A stretch of DNA of 64,000 nucleotides from JAEUOS01 sp964470865 (GTDB taxonomy: Bacteria; Pseudomonadota; Gammaproteobacteria; Burkholderiales; JAEUOS01): the NCBI GenBank assembly GCA_964470865.1, contig CAYYFR010000003.1:25709-89708 (forward strand). The letters run 5' to 3'. A program made the translations under genes and the position numbers. Of the stretch, positions 18,103-27,543 are shown one piece after another (the stretch's first letter is position 1; the number at the start of each line of letters is the position of its first letter). The notes below the pieces were generated by a model. It was not told where the DNA came from. It made no database searches and saw nothing but the letters and a program-made list of their open reading frames with translations.

Positions 18103-20073
18103 ATGGAAGCACCAAGCTTCCCTGGACGCGCGGGCGCGGAACTGAAAAACGCCGAGCAGGAAATCCGTACGTTTCACCTGCGCCTGGCCGCGGCCACTGT
18201 GATGGTAATGGTGTGTTTCGGCTTATTGCTGGCGCGCTTTGTCTATCTGCAGGTCGCCAACTACGACGAGTACCAGTCCGCCGCCGAGGACAATCGTATT
18301 TCCATTCTGCCGATCGTACCGAATCGCGGCCTGATCTTTGATCGCAACGGCGTGGTGCTGGCGCGCAATTTTTCGGCTTACACCCTGGAAATCACGCCTT
18401 CTAAGGTGGCGGACTTGGACGACACCATCGATGAATTGGCCAAGTTGATCGAGGTGCAGCCCAGAGACCGCAAGCGCTTCCAGAAGCTTTTGGCCGAGTC
18501 GCGCAACTTTGATTCTCTGCCAATTCGCACCCGCCTGTCTGATGAAGAGGTGGCTCGTTTCGCGGCCAACCGCTGGCGTTTCAAGGGGGTGGAGATCAGG
18601 GCACGCCTGTTTCGCCAGTATCCGCTGGGCGACGCTGCCGCACACGTGGTTGGCTATATCGGGCGTATCAGCCAGAAAGACCAGGAATGGCTCGAAGAAC
18701 GCGACATGACGGCCAATTACAAGGGATCGGAGCATATCGGCAAGATCGGCATCGAACAGAGCTACGAGCGTGAACTGCACGGCACTACCGGGTCGGAGCA
18801 AGTCGAGGTCGATGCCGGCGGGCGGGCGGTGCGCACCCTGTCACGCGTAGCGCCGGTGGCAGGCAACAACCTGACGCTCACGATCGACATCGAACTGCAG
18901 CAGATTGCCGAAGCCGCGCTGGGGAATCGCAAGGGTGCGGTAGTAGCGATCGATCCGGCGAACGGTGAAGTGCTCGCCTTTGTCAGCCGCCCGGGCTTCG
19001 ACCCCAATTTGTTTGTCGACGGGATTGACACGGCGAACTGGGATTTGCTCAACAACTCGCCCGACAAGCCCCTTCTAAACCGGGCGTTGCGCGGGACCTA
19101 TCCTCCGGGCTCAACCTTCAAGCCCTTCATGGCGCTGGCGGCGCTGACCTCCGGCAAGCGGCGGCCGGAGCAGACCATCAGCGATCCTGGCTACTTCATG
19201 TTCGGCAACCACCGCTTCCGCGACGACAAGGTGGGCGGTCATGGCGTGGTCGACATGGTCAAGTCGATCATCGTGTCCTGCGACACCTATTACTACATTC
19301 TGGCCAACGATATGGGGGTCGATACCATTGCGCGCTACCTGGCGCCCCTGGGTTTCGGCGCCATGACCGGCATCGACATCGAAGGCGAAGTGGCCGGGGT
19401 CTTGCCCTCCACCGCCTGGAAAGCCGCGCGCTTTCGCCGCCCGGAACAGAAAAAGTGGTATGCCGGCGAGACCATTTCGGTCGGCATTGGCCAAGGCTAC
19501 AACGCCTATACGCCGTTGCAATTGGCTCATGCCACCGCGATCCTCGCCGCCAACGGTTTGGTCAAGCCGCCTCGACTGGTGCGTGAGGTCCACGATTTGC
19601 GCACCAACCAGAAACGCGCGGTCGAGTTGCAAATCCCGAGGGCTGCCGATGGCAGCGTGCGACCGGCGCAGATCCCTTACAACCCTGAGCATCTGGCCGT
19701 GGTCAAGCGCGGCCTGGAAGGCGTGCCGATCTCGGGCACCGGCGCGCGCGCGTTCGCAGGTGCTGCCTATGCAAGCGCCGGCAAGACCGGAACCGCGCAG
19801 GTTTTTAGCGTGAAGCAAAACGAAACGTACGATGCCAAGCGCCTGGCCGCGCACTTGCACGACCATGCGTTGTACATGGCCTATGCGCCGGCGGAAGCGC
19901 CCAGGCTAGCCTTGGCCGTGGTGGTGGAAAACGGCGGATTTGGTGCGCAATCAGCGGCACCGATCGCGCGCATGGTGTTTGACTACTATCTCACCGGCAA
20001 GCGCCCGGTGAAGCCCGGCACCGCACCGTTCCTGGGCAAGCCGGGGGCGGAAACCGAGGACGAAAGTGATTAG
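18103..20073 (+). CDS. mrdA: Penicillin-binding protein 2 (elongasome transpeptidase)
   Basis: A class B PBP of ~656 residues that cross-links lateral-wall peptidoglycan with RodA. A single N-terminal membrane anchor (about 27-50) precedes the pedestal domain. Transpeptidase motifs: SxxK as STFKPF (Ser337), SxN-type SCD, and KTGTAQ. The frame extends to a GTG at 18052 and another at 18070. I prefer ATG 18103 because family members begin shortly before the anchor, but no strong ribosome site settles it. It overlaps rodA by 8 nt. Confidence 0.95.
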   Translation: MEAPSFPGRAGAELKNAEQEIRTFHLRLAAATVMVMVCFGLLLARFVYLQVANYDEYQSAAEDNRISILPIVPNRGLIFDRNGVVLARNFSAYTLEITPSKVADLDDTIDELAKLIEVQPRDRKRFQKLLAESRNFDSLPIRTRLSDEEVARFAANRWRFKGVEIRARLFRQYPLGDAAAHVVGYIGRISQKDQEWLEERDMTANYKGSEHIGKIGIEQSYERELHGTTGSEQVEVDAGGRAVRTLSRVAPVAGNNLTLTIDIELQQIAEAALGNRKGAVVAIDPANGEVLAFVSRPGFDPNLFVDGIDTANWDLLNNSPDKPLLNRALRGTYPPGSTFKPFMALAALTSGKRRPEQTISDPGYFMFGNHRFRDDKVGGHGVVDMVKSIIVSCDTYYYILANDMGVDTIARYLAPLGFGAMTGIDIEGEVAGVLPSTAWKAARFRRPEQKKWYAGETISVGIGQGYNAYTPLQLAHATAILAANGLVKPPRLVREVHDLRTNQKRAVELQIPRAADGSVRPAQIPYNPEHLAVVKRGLEGVPISGTGARAFAGAAYASAGKTGTAQVFSVKQNETYDAKRLAAHLHDHALYMAYAPAEAPRLALAVVVENGGFGAQSAAPIARMVFDYYLTGKRPVKPGTAPFLGKPGAETEDESD

Positions 20074-21199
20074 GCGCTGGGCGGGCCGCATCTTCGGGCA
20101 GCTTGATGCGGCGCTGATGATCATCGTCAGCCTGTTGGTGGCGGTCGGCTTGATCGTGCTGTTTTCAGCCACCTACGACCAGCCCGCACGCTTTTACGAC
20201 CAATTGCGCAATATCGGCGTGGCGCTATTTGTGATGTGGGTGGCGGCCCAGGTGCCGCCGCAGACCCTGATGCGCGTGGCGGTACCGATTTATCTGGTGG
20301 GTGTCGCCCTGCTGCTGGCGGTGTTTCTGTTCGGTGTGCGCAAGAAAGGTGCGACGCGTTGGCTCAATCTCGGGCTCACCACGATCCAGCCCTCGGAGAT
20401 CATGAAAATCGCCGTGCCGCTGATGATCGCCTGGTATTTCCACAAGCGCGAAGTGATGGTGCGCGCGCGCGACTACCTGTTGGCGGCCTTGTTGTTGGCG
20501 GTGCCGGTAGGGCTGATCGCCAAGCAACCCGATCTGGGCACCGCCCTCCTGGTCTTTGCTGCAGGCATGTACGTGATTTTCTTCGCCGGCTTGTCATGGA
20601 AGCTGATCGCGCCCGCCGTCCTGGCGGCGGTGGTGGCGGTGGTCGCTGTGGTCGTGTTCGAGGATCGAATCTGCCAGGCGGAGGTGCCGTGGCCGGGATT
20701 CAAAGAGTACCAGAAGCACCGTGTCTGCACCCTGCTTGACCCTTCCTCGGATCCGCTGGGCAAGGGCTTTCACACTATCCAGTCGACCATCGCGGTGGGG
20801 TCGGGCGGGACCATCGGCAAGGGCTGGCTCAAAGGCACGCAAACCCATCTCGAGTTCATTCCCGAGCGCCACACAGACTTCATTTTCGCGGTCTATGCCG
20901 AAGAGTTCGGTTTGATCGGCAACGTCGTGTTGTTGCTTCTCTATTGCTTCCTGATCGCCCGCGGCCTGATCATCGCAGCCAATGCGCCGACCTACTTCGC
21001 GCGTCTGCTGGCGGGATCGATCACCATGATTCTCTTTACCTATGCCTTTGTGAACATGGGTATGGTCAGCGGCATCCTGCCGGTGGTGGGTGTGCCGCTG
21101 CCGCTGGTAAGCTACGGCGGCACCGCGCTGGTAACCCTGTTTCTGGGCATCGGCATTCTGATGAGCATCCAGAAGCACCGCAAGCTGGTTCAAACCTGA
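20066..21199 (+). CDS. rodA: Peptidoglycan glycosyltransferase RodA
   Basis: A 377-residue SEDS-family polymerase with about ten membrane helices that works with PBP2. Conserved segments visible include KKGATRWLNLG, the QPSEIMKI motif, KQPDLGTALL carrying the catalytic aspartate region, and SGILPVVGVPLPLVSYGGTA (C-terminal). The large periplasmic loop contains two cysteines (in DRICQAE and HRVCTLL) that could form a disulfide. The GTG start at 20066 overlaps the end of mrdA, so translation is coupled. Confidence 0.96.
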   Translation: MIRRWAGRIFGQLDAALMIIVSLLVAVGLIVLFSATYDQPARFYDQLRNIGVALFVMWVAAQVPPQTLMRVAVPIYLVGVALLLAVFLFGVRKKGATRWLNLGLTTIQPSEIMKIAVPLMIAWYFHKREVMVRARDYLLAALLLAVPVGLIAKQPDLGTALLVFAAGMYVIFFAGLSWKLIAPAVLAAVVAVVAVVVFEDRICQAEVPWPGFKEYQKHRVCTLLDPSSDPLGKGFHTIQSTIAVGSGGTIGKGWLKGTQTHLEFIPERHTDFIFAVYAEEFGLIGNVVLLLLYCFLIARGLIIAANAPTYFARLLAGSITMILFTYAFVNMGMVSGILPVVGVPLPLVSYGGTALVTLFLGIGILMSIQKHRKLVQT

Positions 21200-21222
21200 C
21201 CGGGATCGCCCACAAGCTCCAC

Positions 21223-21810
21223 ATGCAGCCCCTGCCCGCCATCATCAATCACCTGCTGTCCCAGCACGGCTGGGCGCGCGACAAGCTCATGGCGCATGCC
21301 GGCAAGAGCGTTCGAGTCGACGCAATGCCACTGGCGATCACGCTTTTGGTCAGCGCATCAGGCGCGGTCGAAGCGATACCCGACCCCGGCAAGACTGACG
21401 TTGCTTTCAAGCTGAGTCTGGCGCAGCTACCCCTGATGCTGACCGATCCCGAACGCGCACTGAAATCGGTGCACCTGACGGGCGACGCCGAGTTTGCGCA
21501 AACACTGGGCACGCTCATGCGCGAGCTGCGCTGGGACGCCGAGGAAGACTTGAGCCGGCTGATCGGCGATGTGCCGGCCTATCGGGCCATGCAGGGCGCG
21601 CGCGCCTTCAGCGCCTGGGGGCGCGACGCCGCGCAACGCCTGGCCGGCAACAGCGCCGCGTTTCTGGTTGACGAGGAACCGATGCTGGTACGGCAACGCA
21701 TGGTGGAACAGTTCGCTGACGAGGTGGCGGCGGCGCGGGATGCGTGTGCTCGAGTGGAGAAGCGCATCGAGTTGCTGGAAGCGCGAAAGAAGGCAGCCAG
21801 CGGTCGTTGA
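21223..21810 (+). CDS. ubiJ: Ubiquinone biosynthesis accessory factor UbiJ (SCP2 domain)
   Basis: A 195-residue protein beginning MQPLPAIINHLLSQH, with an SCP2-like lipid-binding N-terminal half and a C-terminal coiled segment (VRQRMVEQFADEVAAARDACARVEKRIELLE, here trimmed: residues ~160-190). UbiJ organises the soluble ubiquinone-synthesis metabolon. The open frame extends upstream into rodA, but ATG 21223 gives the family start. ubiB lies ~1.1 kb downstream on the same strand, with a kinase gene inserted on the opposite strand. Confidence 0.82.
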   Translation: MQPLPAIINHLLSQHGWARDKLMAHAGKSVRVDAMPLAITLLVSASGAVEAIPDPGKTDVAFKLSLAQLPLMLTDPERALKSVHLTGDAEFAQTLGTLMRELRWDAEEDLSRLIGDVPAYRAMQGARAFSAWGRDAAQRLAGNSAAFLVDEEPMLVRQRMVEQFADEVAAARDACARVEKRIELLEARKKAASGR

Positions 21811-21885
21811 GCGCGCAACTGTCGGCCTGCGCCGCTGCGCGAATCGGATGGTAAGAGGGCGCCGCTGGTGCAACGCCCGCTTGCT

Positions 21886-22785
21886 TCAAGCCGGCAGCCG
21901 CAACAGTGCAGTGACCTCCTCACGCGAAGGCATGCTGCGCGCCCCCTGGCGACCCACCTTGAGTGCTGCTGCCGCGGCCGCAAAGCGGATAGCATCTTCG
22001 ACCGACGCGTCCTCCGCGATACGCACGGCGAAGGCGCCGTGAAACGCGTCTCCCGCGCCGGTGGTATCCACCGCGTTAACCTTGAAGGCGGGGGTATGAC
22101 GTAGTTGATGCGGCGCGTCTGCGGTAATCCACTCGCAGCCGTGTTCGCCACGCGTGACAAGCGCCGCGCGCGCGCCCAGGGCAAGTGCTTCCTGGAGGCC
22201 TGGCAACGATGACGCGGATGTAAAGGCCGCAAAACCCGGCGCGGAGAACACCGCGTAGTCGACCTGCCGTACCAGGGCGCGCAGATGATCGCGCGCGCCC
22301 GTGTCGCCGTCGAGTATGGTGCGCACGCCGGCGGCACGTGCCGCTTTGAGGGCCAGCAGCGAGCCGCGTGGCCAGCGCACGTCTGCCAGCAGCGCCGCGG
22401 CATTTTTCAAAGCATGCAGCGGCATCCATCTGCCATCGTCGGCCAGCACCGCACTGCGCATGCCGACAATCAGGCGCTCACCGGCGCCGTCGACCAGGAT
22501 TGCGGAATGTGAGGAGGTACCGCCAGGCACGCGGTGCATGTAGCTTGCGTCAACGCCGTGTCTGAGAAAGTCCTCTGCCATGGCGTCGGCAACGGCGTCT
22601 TCGCCCGCCGGACCCCAGAACTCGGCGCTCGCGCCAAGATGGGCGATGGCCACCGCGGCGTTGGCGGCCATGCCCCCACCGAGTTCGAAGTAATCACGCG
22701 CCGCAATCTTGGCCGGCGGAGGAACAATTCGTTCGACCATGAAAACGCGGTCGAAGGCGGTATGACCGACGCAGATAATGCGCAT
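21886..22785 (-). CDS. PfkB-family carbohydrate kinase
   Basis: A 299-residue ribokinase-fold sugar kinase. The N-terminal signature is LGGGMAANAAVAIAHLGA (35-52). The second PfkB signature DTTGAGDAFHG (240-250) carries the anion hole and catalytic Asp246. The substrate is unclear: ribokinase, ketohexokinase and sulfofructose kinase relatives share these motifs. The frame is open to 22980, and an alternative ATG exists at 22881. I chose 22785 because family homology begins at MRIICVGHTAFD. It stands alone between ubiJ and ubiB on the opposite strand. Confidence 0.88.
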   Translation of the reverse strand: MRIICVGHTAFDRVFMVERIVPPPAKIAARDYFELGGGMAANAAVAIAHLGASAEFWGPAGEDAVADAMAEDFLRHGVDASYMHRVPGGTSSHSAILVDGAGERLIVGMRSAVLADDGRWMPLHALKNAAALLADVRWPRGSLLALKAARAAGVRTILDGDTGARDHLRALVRQVDYAVFSAPGFAAFTSASSLPGLQEALALGARAALVTRGEHGCEWITADAPHQLRHTPAFKVNAVDTTGAGDAFHGAFAVRIAEDASVEDAIRFAAAAAALKVGRQGARSMPSREEVTALLRLPA

Positions 22786-22900
22786 GGGCCGATTATCGGC
22801 CAGGTCCGATGAAGCGGCAAGCGCCGCGCCATCGAGCGCGGCTGCAGGTCGATTCGGGTAAAGTCCGGCATCGTTTGCCATTGGTCTCGAGCGTTTTTTC

Positions 22901-24463
22901 GTGCGTCCCTTCCGTCTGCTGAAAATCCTTTCCATTGCGTTCCGCTTCGGACTGGACGAATTCTTCATGGCGGCGGCCAAGCCGGGACCGCTGAAGTCAC
23001 TTTACCTGGCACTGTTTTTCTGGCGCACGTTCACTACGCCGCGCGGCGTGCGTCTGCGCCAGGCGCTGGAGACGCTGGGGCCGATTTTCGTCAAGTTCGG
23101 CCAAGTGCTTTCGACCCGGCGCGATCTTCTTCCGGCAGATATCGCCGACGAACTCGCGCATTTGCAGGATCGCGTGCCGCCTTTCGATCCTGCGCTTGCA
23201 GAACGGCAGATCGAGCTTTCGTTCAACCATCGCCCGGCCGATTTGTTCAAGTCTTTCGAACGCGAACCGGTGGCTTCAGCTTCGATTGCGCAGGTGCATT
23301 TCGCAGTGCTGCATGACGGTCGCGAGGTTGCGGTCAAGGTGCTGCGGCCAGGCATGCTCAAGGCGATTGAAAGCGATCTCGACCTGATGCGGGTTGGCGC
23401 CGGCATCATCGAGCGCCTGTGGGCCGACGGCAAGCGCCTGAAACCGCGCGAGGTGGTGGCCGAGTTCGACATGTATCTGCACGACGAACTCGATCTGGTG
23501 CGCGAGGGCGCCAATGCCAGCCAGCTGCGACGCAATTTCGCCCCGGAAAGCGCGCGCGGAAACCTGTTGATGGTGCCCGAGATCCATTGGGACTACACCG
23601 CCAACGCGGTACTGACAATGCAGCGCATGAAGGGTATTCCGATCAGCCGGATCGATCGTCTGAAGGCCGCCGGGATCGATTTGCAGAAGCTTTCGCGCGA
23701 TGGTGTCGAGATCTTTTTCTCGCAGGTGTTTTCCGACGGGTTCTTTCACGCCGACATGCATCCGGGCAACATCTATGTCAGTGATGCTCCCGAAACCCTG
23801 GGTCGCTACATCGCGCTCGATTTCGGTATCGTCGGCACGTTGTCAGAGTACGACAAGGACTACCTGGCGCAGAATTTTCTGGCGTTTTTCAACCGCGACT
23901 ACCACCGGGTTGCGGTGCTGCATGTGGAATCGGGCTGGGCACCGCGCGACACCAATATCGAGGCGCTGGAGGGTGCCGTGCGCGCCTGCTGCGAGCCACA
24001 CTTCGACCGTCCCTTGAAGGAAATCTCCCTGGGTCAGGTGCTGCTGCGCCTGTTCCAGACTTCGCGCCGCTTCAATGTCGAGATCCAGCCGCAGCTGGTA
24101 TTGCTGCAAAAGACCCTGCTCAATATCGAAGGTCTGGGGCGACAGCTCGACCCGGAACTCGATTTGTGGAAGACCGCCAAGCCGTATCTCGAAAAGTGGA
24201 TGTTCAAGCAGATCGGCTGGGAAGGTTTTCTGGCCAATGCCAGGCGCGAAGCCCCGCAGTTCGCGAAAATGCTGCCGCAATGGCCGCGTTTGGTTACACG
24301 TGCACTTGAGCGCGCCGCGCACGGGGGGAAGGAGGAGGCCGCGCTGCGCGGGTTGGCGGAATCGGTCGAACGGCAAGGACGCCGCGTGCGCACGCTGACC
24401 GTGCTGGTATTTGTCCTTGTAGCCCTGCTCCTGGCTGAAGCTGTCTGGTTATCGCGACTTTGA
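22901..24463 (+). CDS. ubiB: Ubiquinone biosynthesis atypical kinase UbiB
   Basis: A 520-residue UbiB/ABC1/ADCK-family protein needed for ubiquinone synthesis. Hallmarks are the inhibitory KxGQ motif (KFGQ, 65-68), the alanine-rich nucleotide loop SASIAQVH, the VKVLRPG lysine, and the ALDFG metal site near residue ~305-309. One or two C-terminal membrane helices (about 493-518) anchor it. The start is GTG at 22901, overlapping the 5' part of the longest reading of the divergent PfkB gene. Confidence 0.95.
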   Translation: MRPFRLLKILSIAFRFGLDEFFMAAAKPGPLKSLYLALFFWRTFTTPRGVRLRQALETLGPIFVKFGQVLSTRRDLLPADIADELAHLQDRVPPFDPALAERQIELSFNHRPADLFKSFEREPVASASIAQVHFAVLHDGREVAVKVLRPGMLKAIESDLDLMRVGAGIIERLWADGKRLKPREVVAEFDMYLHDELDLVREGANASQLRRNFAPESARGNLLMVPEIHWDYTANAVLTMQRMKGIPISRIDRLKAAGIDLQKLSRDGVEIFFSQVFSDGFFHADMHPGNIYVSDAPETLGRYIALDFGIVGTLSEYDKDYLAQNFLAFFNRDYHRVAVLHVESGWAPRDTNIEALEGAVRACCEPHFDRPLKEISLGQVLLRLFQTSRRFNVEIQPQLVLLQKTLLNIEGLGRQLDPELDLWKTAKPYLEKWMFKQIGWEGFLANARREAPQFAKMLPQWPRLVTRALERAAHGGKEEAALRGLAESVERQGRRVRTLTVLVFVLVALLLAEAVWLSRL

Positions 24464-24781
24464 AGTAGCGCCGCGACGATCACCAATCGTGCGGCCTTGC
24501 CCGCAAGCGCAAAGGCCGCTGCCGCCGCAGGAGCCTGCCAATTGACAGCTTTGACGTTGCGCTATTTTCAGGGATTCAAAGCCTGAGCGAACGGTCTGCG
24601 CGGCAGCGCAACTGCTGTTCTCCGCCGCGACTTTTGCATGCATTGAGAGTCAGCAATCCGCGCTGCGCTTACGCCTTGTAGCAACTATCAACGCGGACTA
24701 TCCCTACTGGCTAAGCCTGTGTGCTGATTTTATAATCGCCAGCATTTCGTCTGGCCGCCCTCCTCTCATTGGAACCTCGCC
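24464..24781 (+). promoter_or_regulatory. Intergenic region between ubiB and the symporter gene
   Basis: 318 bp with no convincing gene. A short inverted repeat (GCGGCCTT at 24491-24498 against AAGGCCGC at 24512-24519) follows ubiB but has no T-tract. A perfect TATAAT at 24731-24736, 45 bp before the symporter start, is a candidate -10 box. The hexamer at the -35 position (TGGCTA) is poor. I see nothing else. Confidence 0.35.
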
Positions 24782-26269
24782 ATGCTTATCGGTTTCGTCA
24801 CGCTCTACCTGTTGGTTTCAGTCGGCATCGGCTTGTACGCAGCGACCCGGGTGCACAGCGTCAAGGATTTCGCGGTCGCCGGACGCACTCTGCCCCTGCC
24901 GGTGGTTACCGCGACCGTTTTCGCCACATGGTTTGGTGCCGAAACCGTGCTGGGCGTGTCGGCCACTTTCGTCAAGGACGGCTTGTCCGGCGTAGTGGCT
25001 GACCCATTTGGGGCCTCGATGTGCCTGATCCTGGCCGGGCTGTTTTTCGCGCCCAAGCTGTATCGCATGGGCTTGCTCACCATCGGCGACTATTACCGCA
25101 TTCGCTATGGGCGCACTGTCGAGGTGATCACGTCGATCGCCATCGTGATTTCCTATCTTGGCTGGGTGGCGGCACAGATCAAGGCCCTGGGGTTGGTGTT
25201 CAACATCATCACCAACGGCGCCATCAGCAACGAATGGGGCATGGTGCTGGGCACGGCGATCGTGCTTACCTACACCACGTTTGGCGGCATGTTCGCCGTG
25301 GCGTTCCTGGATTTTGTGCAGATGATGGTGGTGATGTGCGGGCTTCTATTCATCGCCTGGTTCATCAGCGGACTGACCGGTGGCGCCGGCGCGGTCATCA
25401 CCCACGCAAGTGAAGCCGGCAAATTGCAGTTCTTTCCCAGCGGCGGCGGCTACGCGGCGTGGGTGCCGTTTGTTGGTGCGTGGGTGACCATGATGCTGGG
25501 CTCAATTCCGCAGCAAGACGTGTTCCAGCGCATCACCTCGGCCAAGAACGAGAAGACGGCGGTGCGCGGATCGGTGCTGGGCGGCTCGATCTATTTCGCC
25601 TTCGCCTTTGTGCCGATGTTTCTCGCTTACGCGGCAACCATGGTCGATCCGAAGTTCTTCGGCGACTTGGTCAAGACCGATTCGCAACTGGTGCTGCCGA
25701 CCTTGATCCTCACCCATACCCCGGTCTTCGCCCAGGTGATTTTTTTTGGCGCCCTGCTGTCAGCGATCATGAGTTGTTCCTCGGCCACGCTGTTGGCGCC
25801 ATCGGTCACTTTTTCGGAGAACATCATTCGCGGCTTTTATCCGAAGATGTCCGACCGCCGCTTCCTGCTGGTCATGCGCGTCTCGCTGGTCGGATTCGCG
25901 CTGATCGTGTTGTTCGTTGCGCTCAACAGCAAACTGACAATCTTCCAGATGGTCGAAAGCGCCTACAAAGTGACGCTGGTCACCGCGTTCGTGCCACTGG
26001 TTTACGGGCTGTATTGGCAGCGTGCCAGCACGCAAGGCGCTTATTTCGCGATGGGCGCCGGGTTGGGCGTCTGGCTTACCGGCGAAATTTTCATTCAGAG
26101 TGAAATCTGGCCGGCGCAAATTCTGGGTTTCGTGGCTGCCAATGCTGGCATGATCGTCGGATCCTTGCTGCCGCAGCGTGTCCGCCATGCGCCTGCGGAA
26201 CGTCATGGCGAGCATCATGGGCACGAGCGATATGCGGCGCCGGCCAAAGGCGGGGGTAAAGACAGTTGA
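24782..26269 (+). CDS. Sodium:solute symporter family transporter
   Basis: A 495-residue, roughly 13-helix transporter of the SSS family (LeuT fold), predicted to import a solute with Na+. It starts MLIGFVTLYLLVSVGIGLYA, and conserved SSS features such as KDFAVAGR, the ATWFGAETVLG segment and GDYYRIRYGR are visible. The C-terminus is a short His/Lys-rich cytoplasmic tail (HGEHHGHERY). The substrate cannot be inferred; proline, pantothenate and carboxylates are all family substrates. A bidirectional terminator follows the stop by 9 nt. Confidence 0.92.
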   Translation: MLIGFVTLYLLVSVGIGLYAATRVHSVKDFAVAGRTLPLPVVTATVFATWFGAETVLGVSATFVKDGLSGVVADPFGASMCLILAGLFFAPKLYRMGLLTIGDYYRIRYGRTVEVITSIAIVISYLGWVAAQIKALGLVFNIITNGAISNEWGMVLGTAIVLTYTTFGGMFAVAFLDFVQMMVVMCGLLFIAWFISGLTGGAGAVITHASEAGKLQFFPSGGGYAAWVPFVGAWVTMMLGSIPQQDVFQRITSAKNEKTAVRGSVLGGSIYFAFAFVPMFLAYAATMVDPKFFGDLVKTDSQLVLPTLILTHTPVFAQVIFFGALLSAIMSCSSATLLAPSVTFSENIIRGFYPKMSDRRFLLVMRVSLVGFALIVLFVALNSKLTIFQMVESAYKVTLVTAFVPLVYGLYWQRASTQGAYFAMGAGLGVWLTGEIFIQSEIWPAQILGFVAANAGMIVGSLLPQRVRHAPAERHGEHHGHERYAAPAKGGGKDS

Positions 26270-26278
26270 TCGGCCAAT

Positions 26279-26306
26279 AAAAAACCCGCCGCAAGGCGGG
26301 TTTTTT
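26279..26306. terminator. Bidirectional intrinsic terminator
   Basis: A perfect hairpin: AAAAAACCCGCC, loop GCAA, GGCGGGTTTTTT. It gives a G/C-rich 6-bp core with A/T flanks, so it works on both strands. It lies between the convergent symporter and binding-protein genes. Confidence 0.95.
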
Positions 26307-26326
26307 AACCGCGTCGAACTACTTGG

Positions 26327-27490
26327 TCAGGGTTCGACGTAAGGCGTGATCACGGTCCACTTGCCGTCCTTGATCTGCGACAGGCGCGATTTGTTCGAGC
26401 CTAGATGCTTGGTCGGCGAGAAAGACATGCTATCGCCACCGAACATGTCTGGCGGCGTCGACAGCGAATCAAGCGCCTTGATGAAGTTGTCGGTGGTCAG
26501 GTTCTTGCCGGTTTTGGCCAGTGCCGCGATCACGTTGTCCATGATCACGTAACCATACGCTGAAAATACGTCCGGATCCTCGTTGAACTTGGTCTTGTAC
26601 TTGGCGGCCCAGAAACGCACATTCTGCGCAGCGTCGTCAAGGTAAGGATGCGCGACCGTGTGGGCGGCTATGAAGCCGTTCGCAACCGGGCCGCCGAGAC
26701 GGTGGATCAGGTGCGTGTAGGCGGCGGAGGTGCCGATGAAATCGGCGTTCAGGCCGGTTTTTTTGGCTTCAGCCAGGGTGCCTACGGTTTCACGGATGAT
26801 GGTGCCCATCACCACGGTGTCGCAGTTGGAGCCCTTCATGCGCGCCACTTGCGATGAAAAATCGGTTGAGCCGCGCTTGTAGCTGGTTTTTTCGGTCAGG
26901 GTCTTGCCCTGCTCCTTCAGACCCGCTTCCGCGCCAGCGAGTACCTCGGCACCGAAGTCGTCATCCTGATAGATGATGCACCACTTGCGGTCAGCCTTGG
27001 TTTTGGTCAGGTACTTGATGCCGGAGCGCACCTGGTCAAAGTAAGTCGCGGCAAACGAGTACTTGAGCTTGTGCAAGGGGTCGTACATCTGGCGCGCCGC
27101 AGTCAGAGGAAACAGGTGCGGGATGTTCTTCTCGAAAAAGATCGGCATGGTTGCCATGGCAATCGGTGTACCGATGTTGCCCGCGGTCACGAAAATCTTG
27201 TCGCGTTGCGCCAGTTTCTGTGCCGCCAATACCGCCTTTTTCGGATCGTAGCCAGAGTCTTCGACGATCAGCTTGATCTTGCGGCCGCTGACGCCACCCT
27301 GCTCATTGGTTTCGTCGGCACGCAACTGCATGCCGTTGCGCGCCGATTTGCCGAAGGCGGCGATCGGCCCGGAAAGGTCCTGGATGGTTCCGACCAGGAT
27401 TTCGTCCTTGGTCACGCCCTGGGTTTGTGCAAACACGCCGCTCGCGGCAAGGGCGGCCGCTAGTGCGGTGGCAATCAATCTGGCTTTCAT
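26327..27490 (-). CDS. Branched-chain amino-acid-type ABC transporter substrate-binding protein
   Basis: A 387-residue periplasmic binding protein of the LivJ/type I fold. A clear signal peptide (MKARLIATALAAALAASGVFA, cut after AQ) precedes the mature start GVTKDEILVGTIQDLSGPIA, typical of the family. The ATG at 27490 has GGAG at the right distance; upstream in-frame codons are not needed. No Liv permease or ATPase is in the window; its neighbour is an acyl-CoA ligase, 53 nt upstream on the same strand. In betaproteobacteria this pairing often points to aromatic or fatty-acid uptake rather than amino acids, but the ligand is not known. Confidence 0.92.
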   Translation of the reverse strand: MKARLIATALAAALAASGVFAQTQGVTKDEILVGTIQDLSGPIAAFGKSARNGMQLRADETNEQGGVSGRKIKLIVEDSGYDPKKAVLAAQKLAQRDKIFVTAGNIGTPIAMATMPIFFEKNIPHLFPLTAARQMYDPLHKLKYSFAATYFDQVRSGIKYLTKTKADRKWCIIYQDDDFGAEVLAGAEAGLKEQGKTLTEKTSYKRGSTDFSSQVARMKGSNCDTVVMGTIIRETVGTLAEAKKTGLNADFIGTSAAYTHLIHRLGGPVANGFIAAHTVAHPYLDDAAQNVRFWAAKYKTKFNEDPDVFSAYGYVIMDNVIAALAKTGKNLTTDNFIKALDSLSTPPDMFGGDSMSFSPTKHLGSNKSRLSQIKDGKWTVITPYVEP

Positions 27491-27543
27491 GATGTCTCCG
27501 GTGGGTGAATAAGGGTGAACTGCCTGAATGCGTGCAGCGACCG

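Noticed and set aside
16892..18145. 417-aa plus-strand frame across the SDR gene
   Set aside because: It is antisense to a conserved dehydrogenase and low-complexity in composition.
24542..24570. TTGACA followed by an AT-rich hexamer as a symporter promoter
   Set aside because: TTGACA is perfect, but the hexamer at 17 bp (TTTTCA) is poor and it lies ~200 bp from the gene. The TATAAT at 24731 is better placed.
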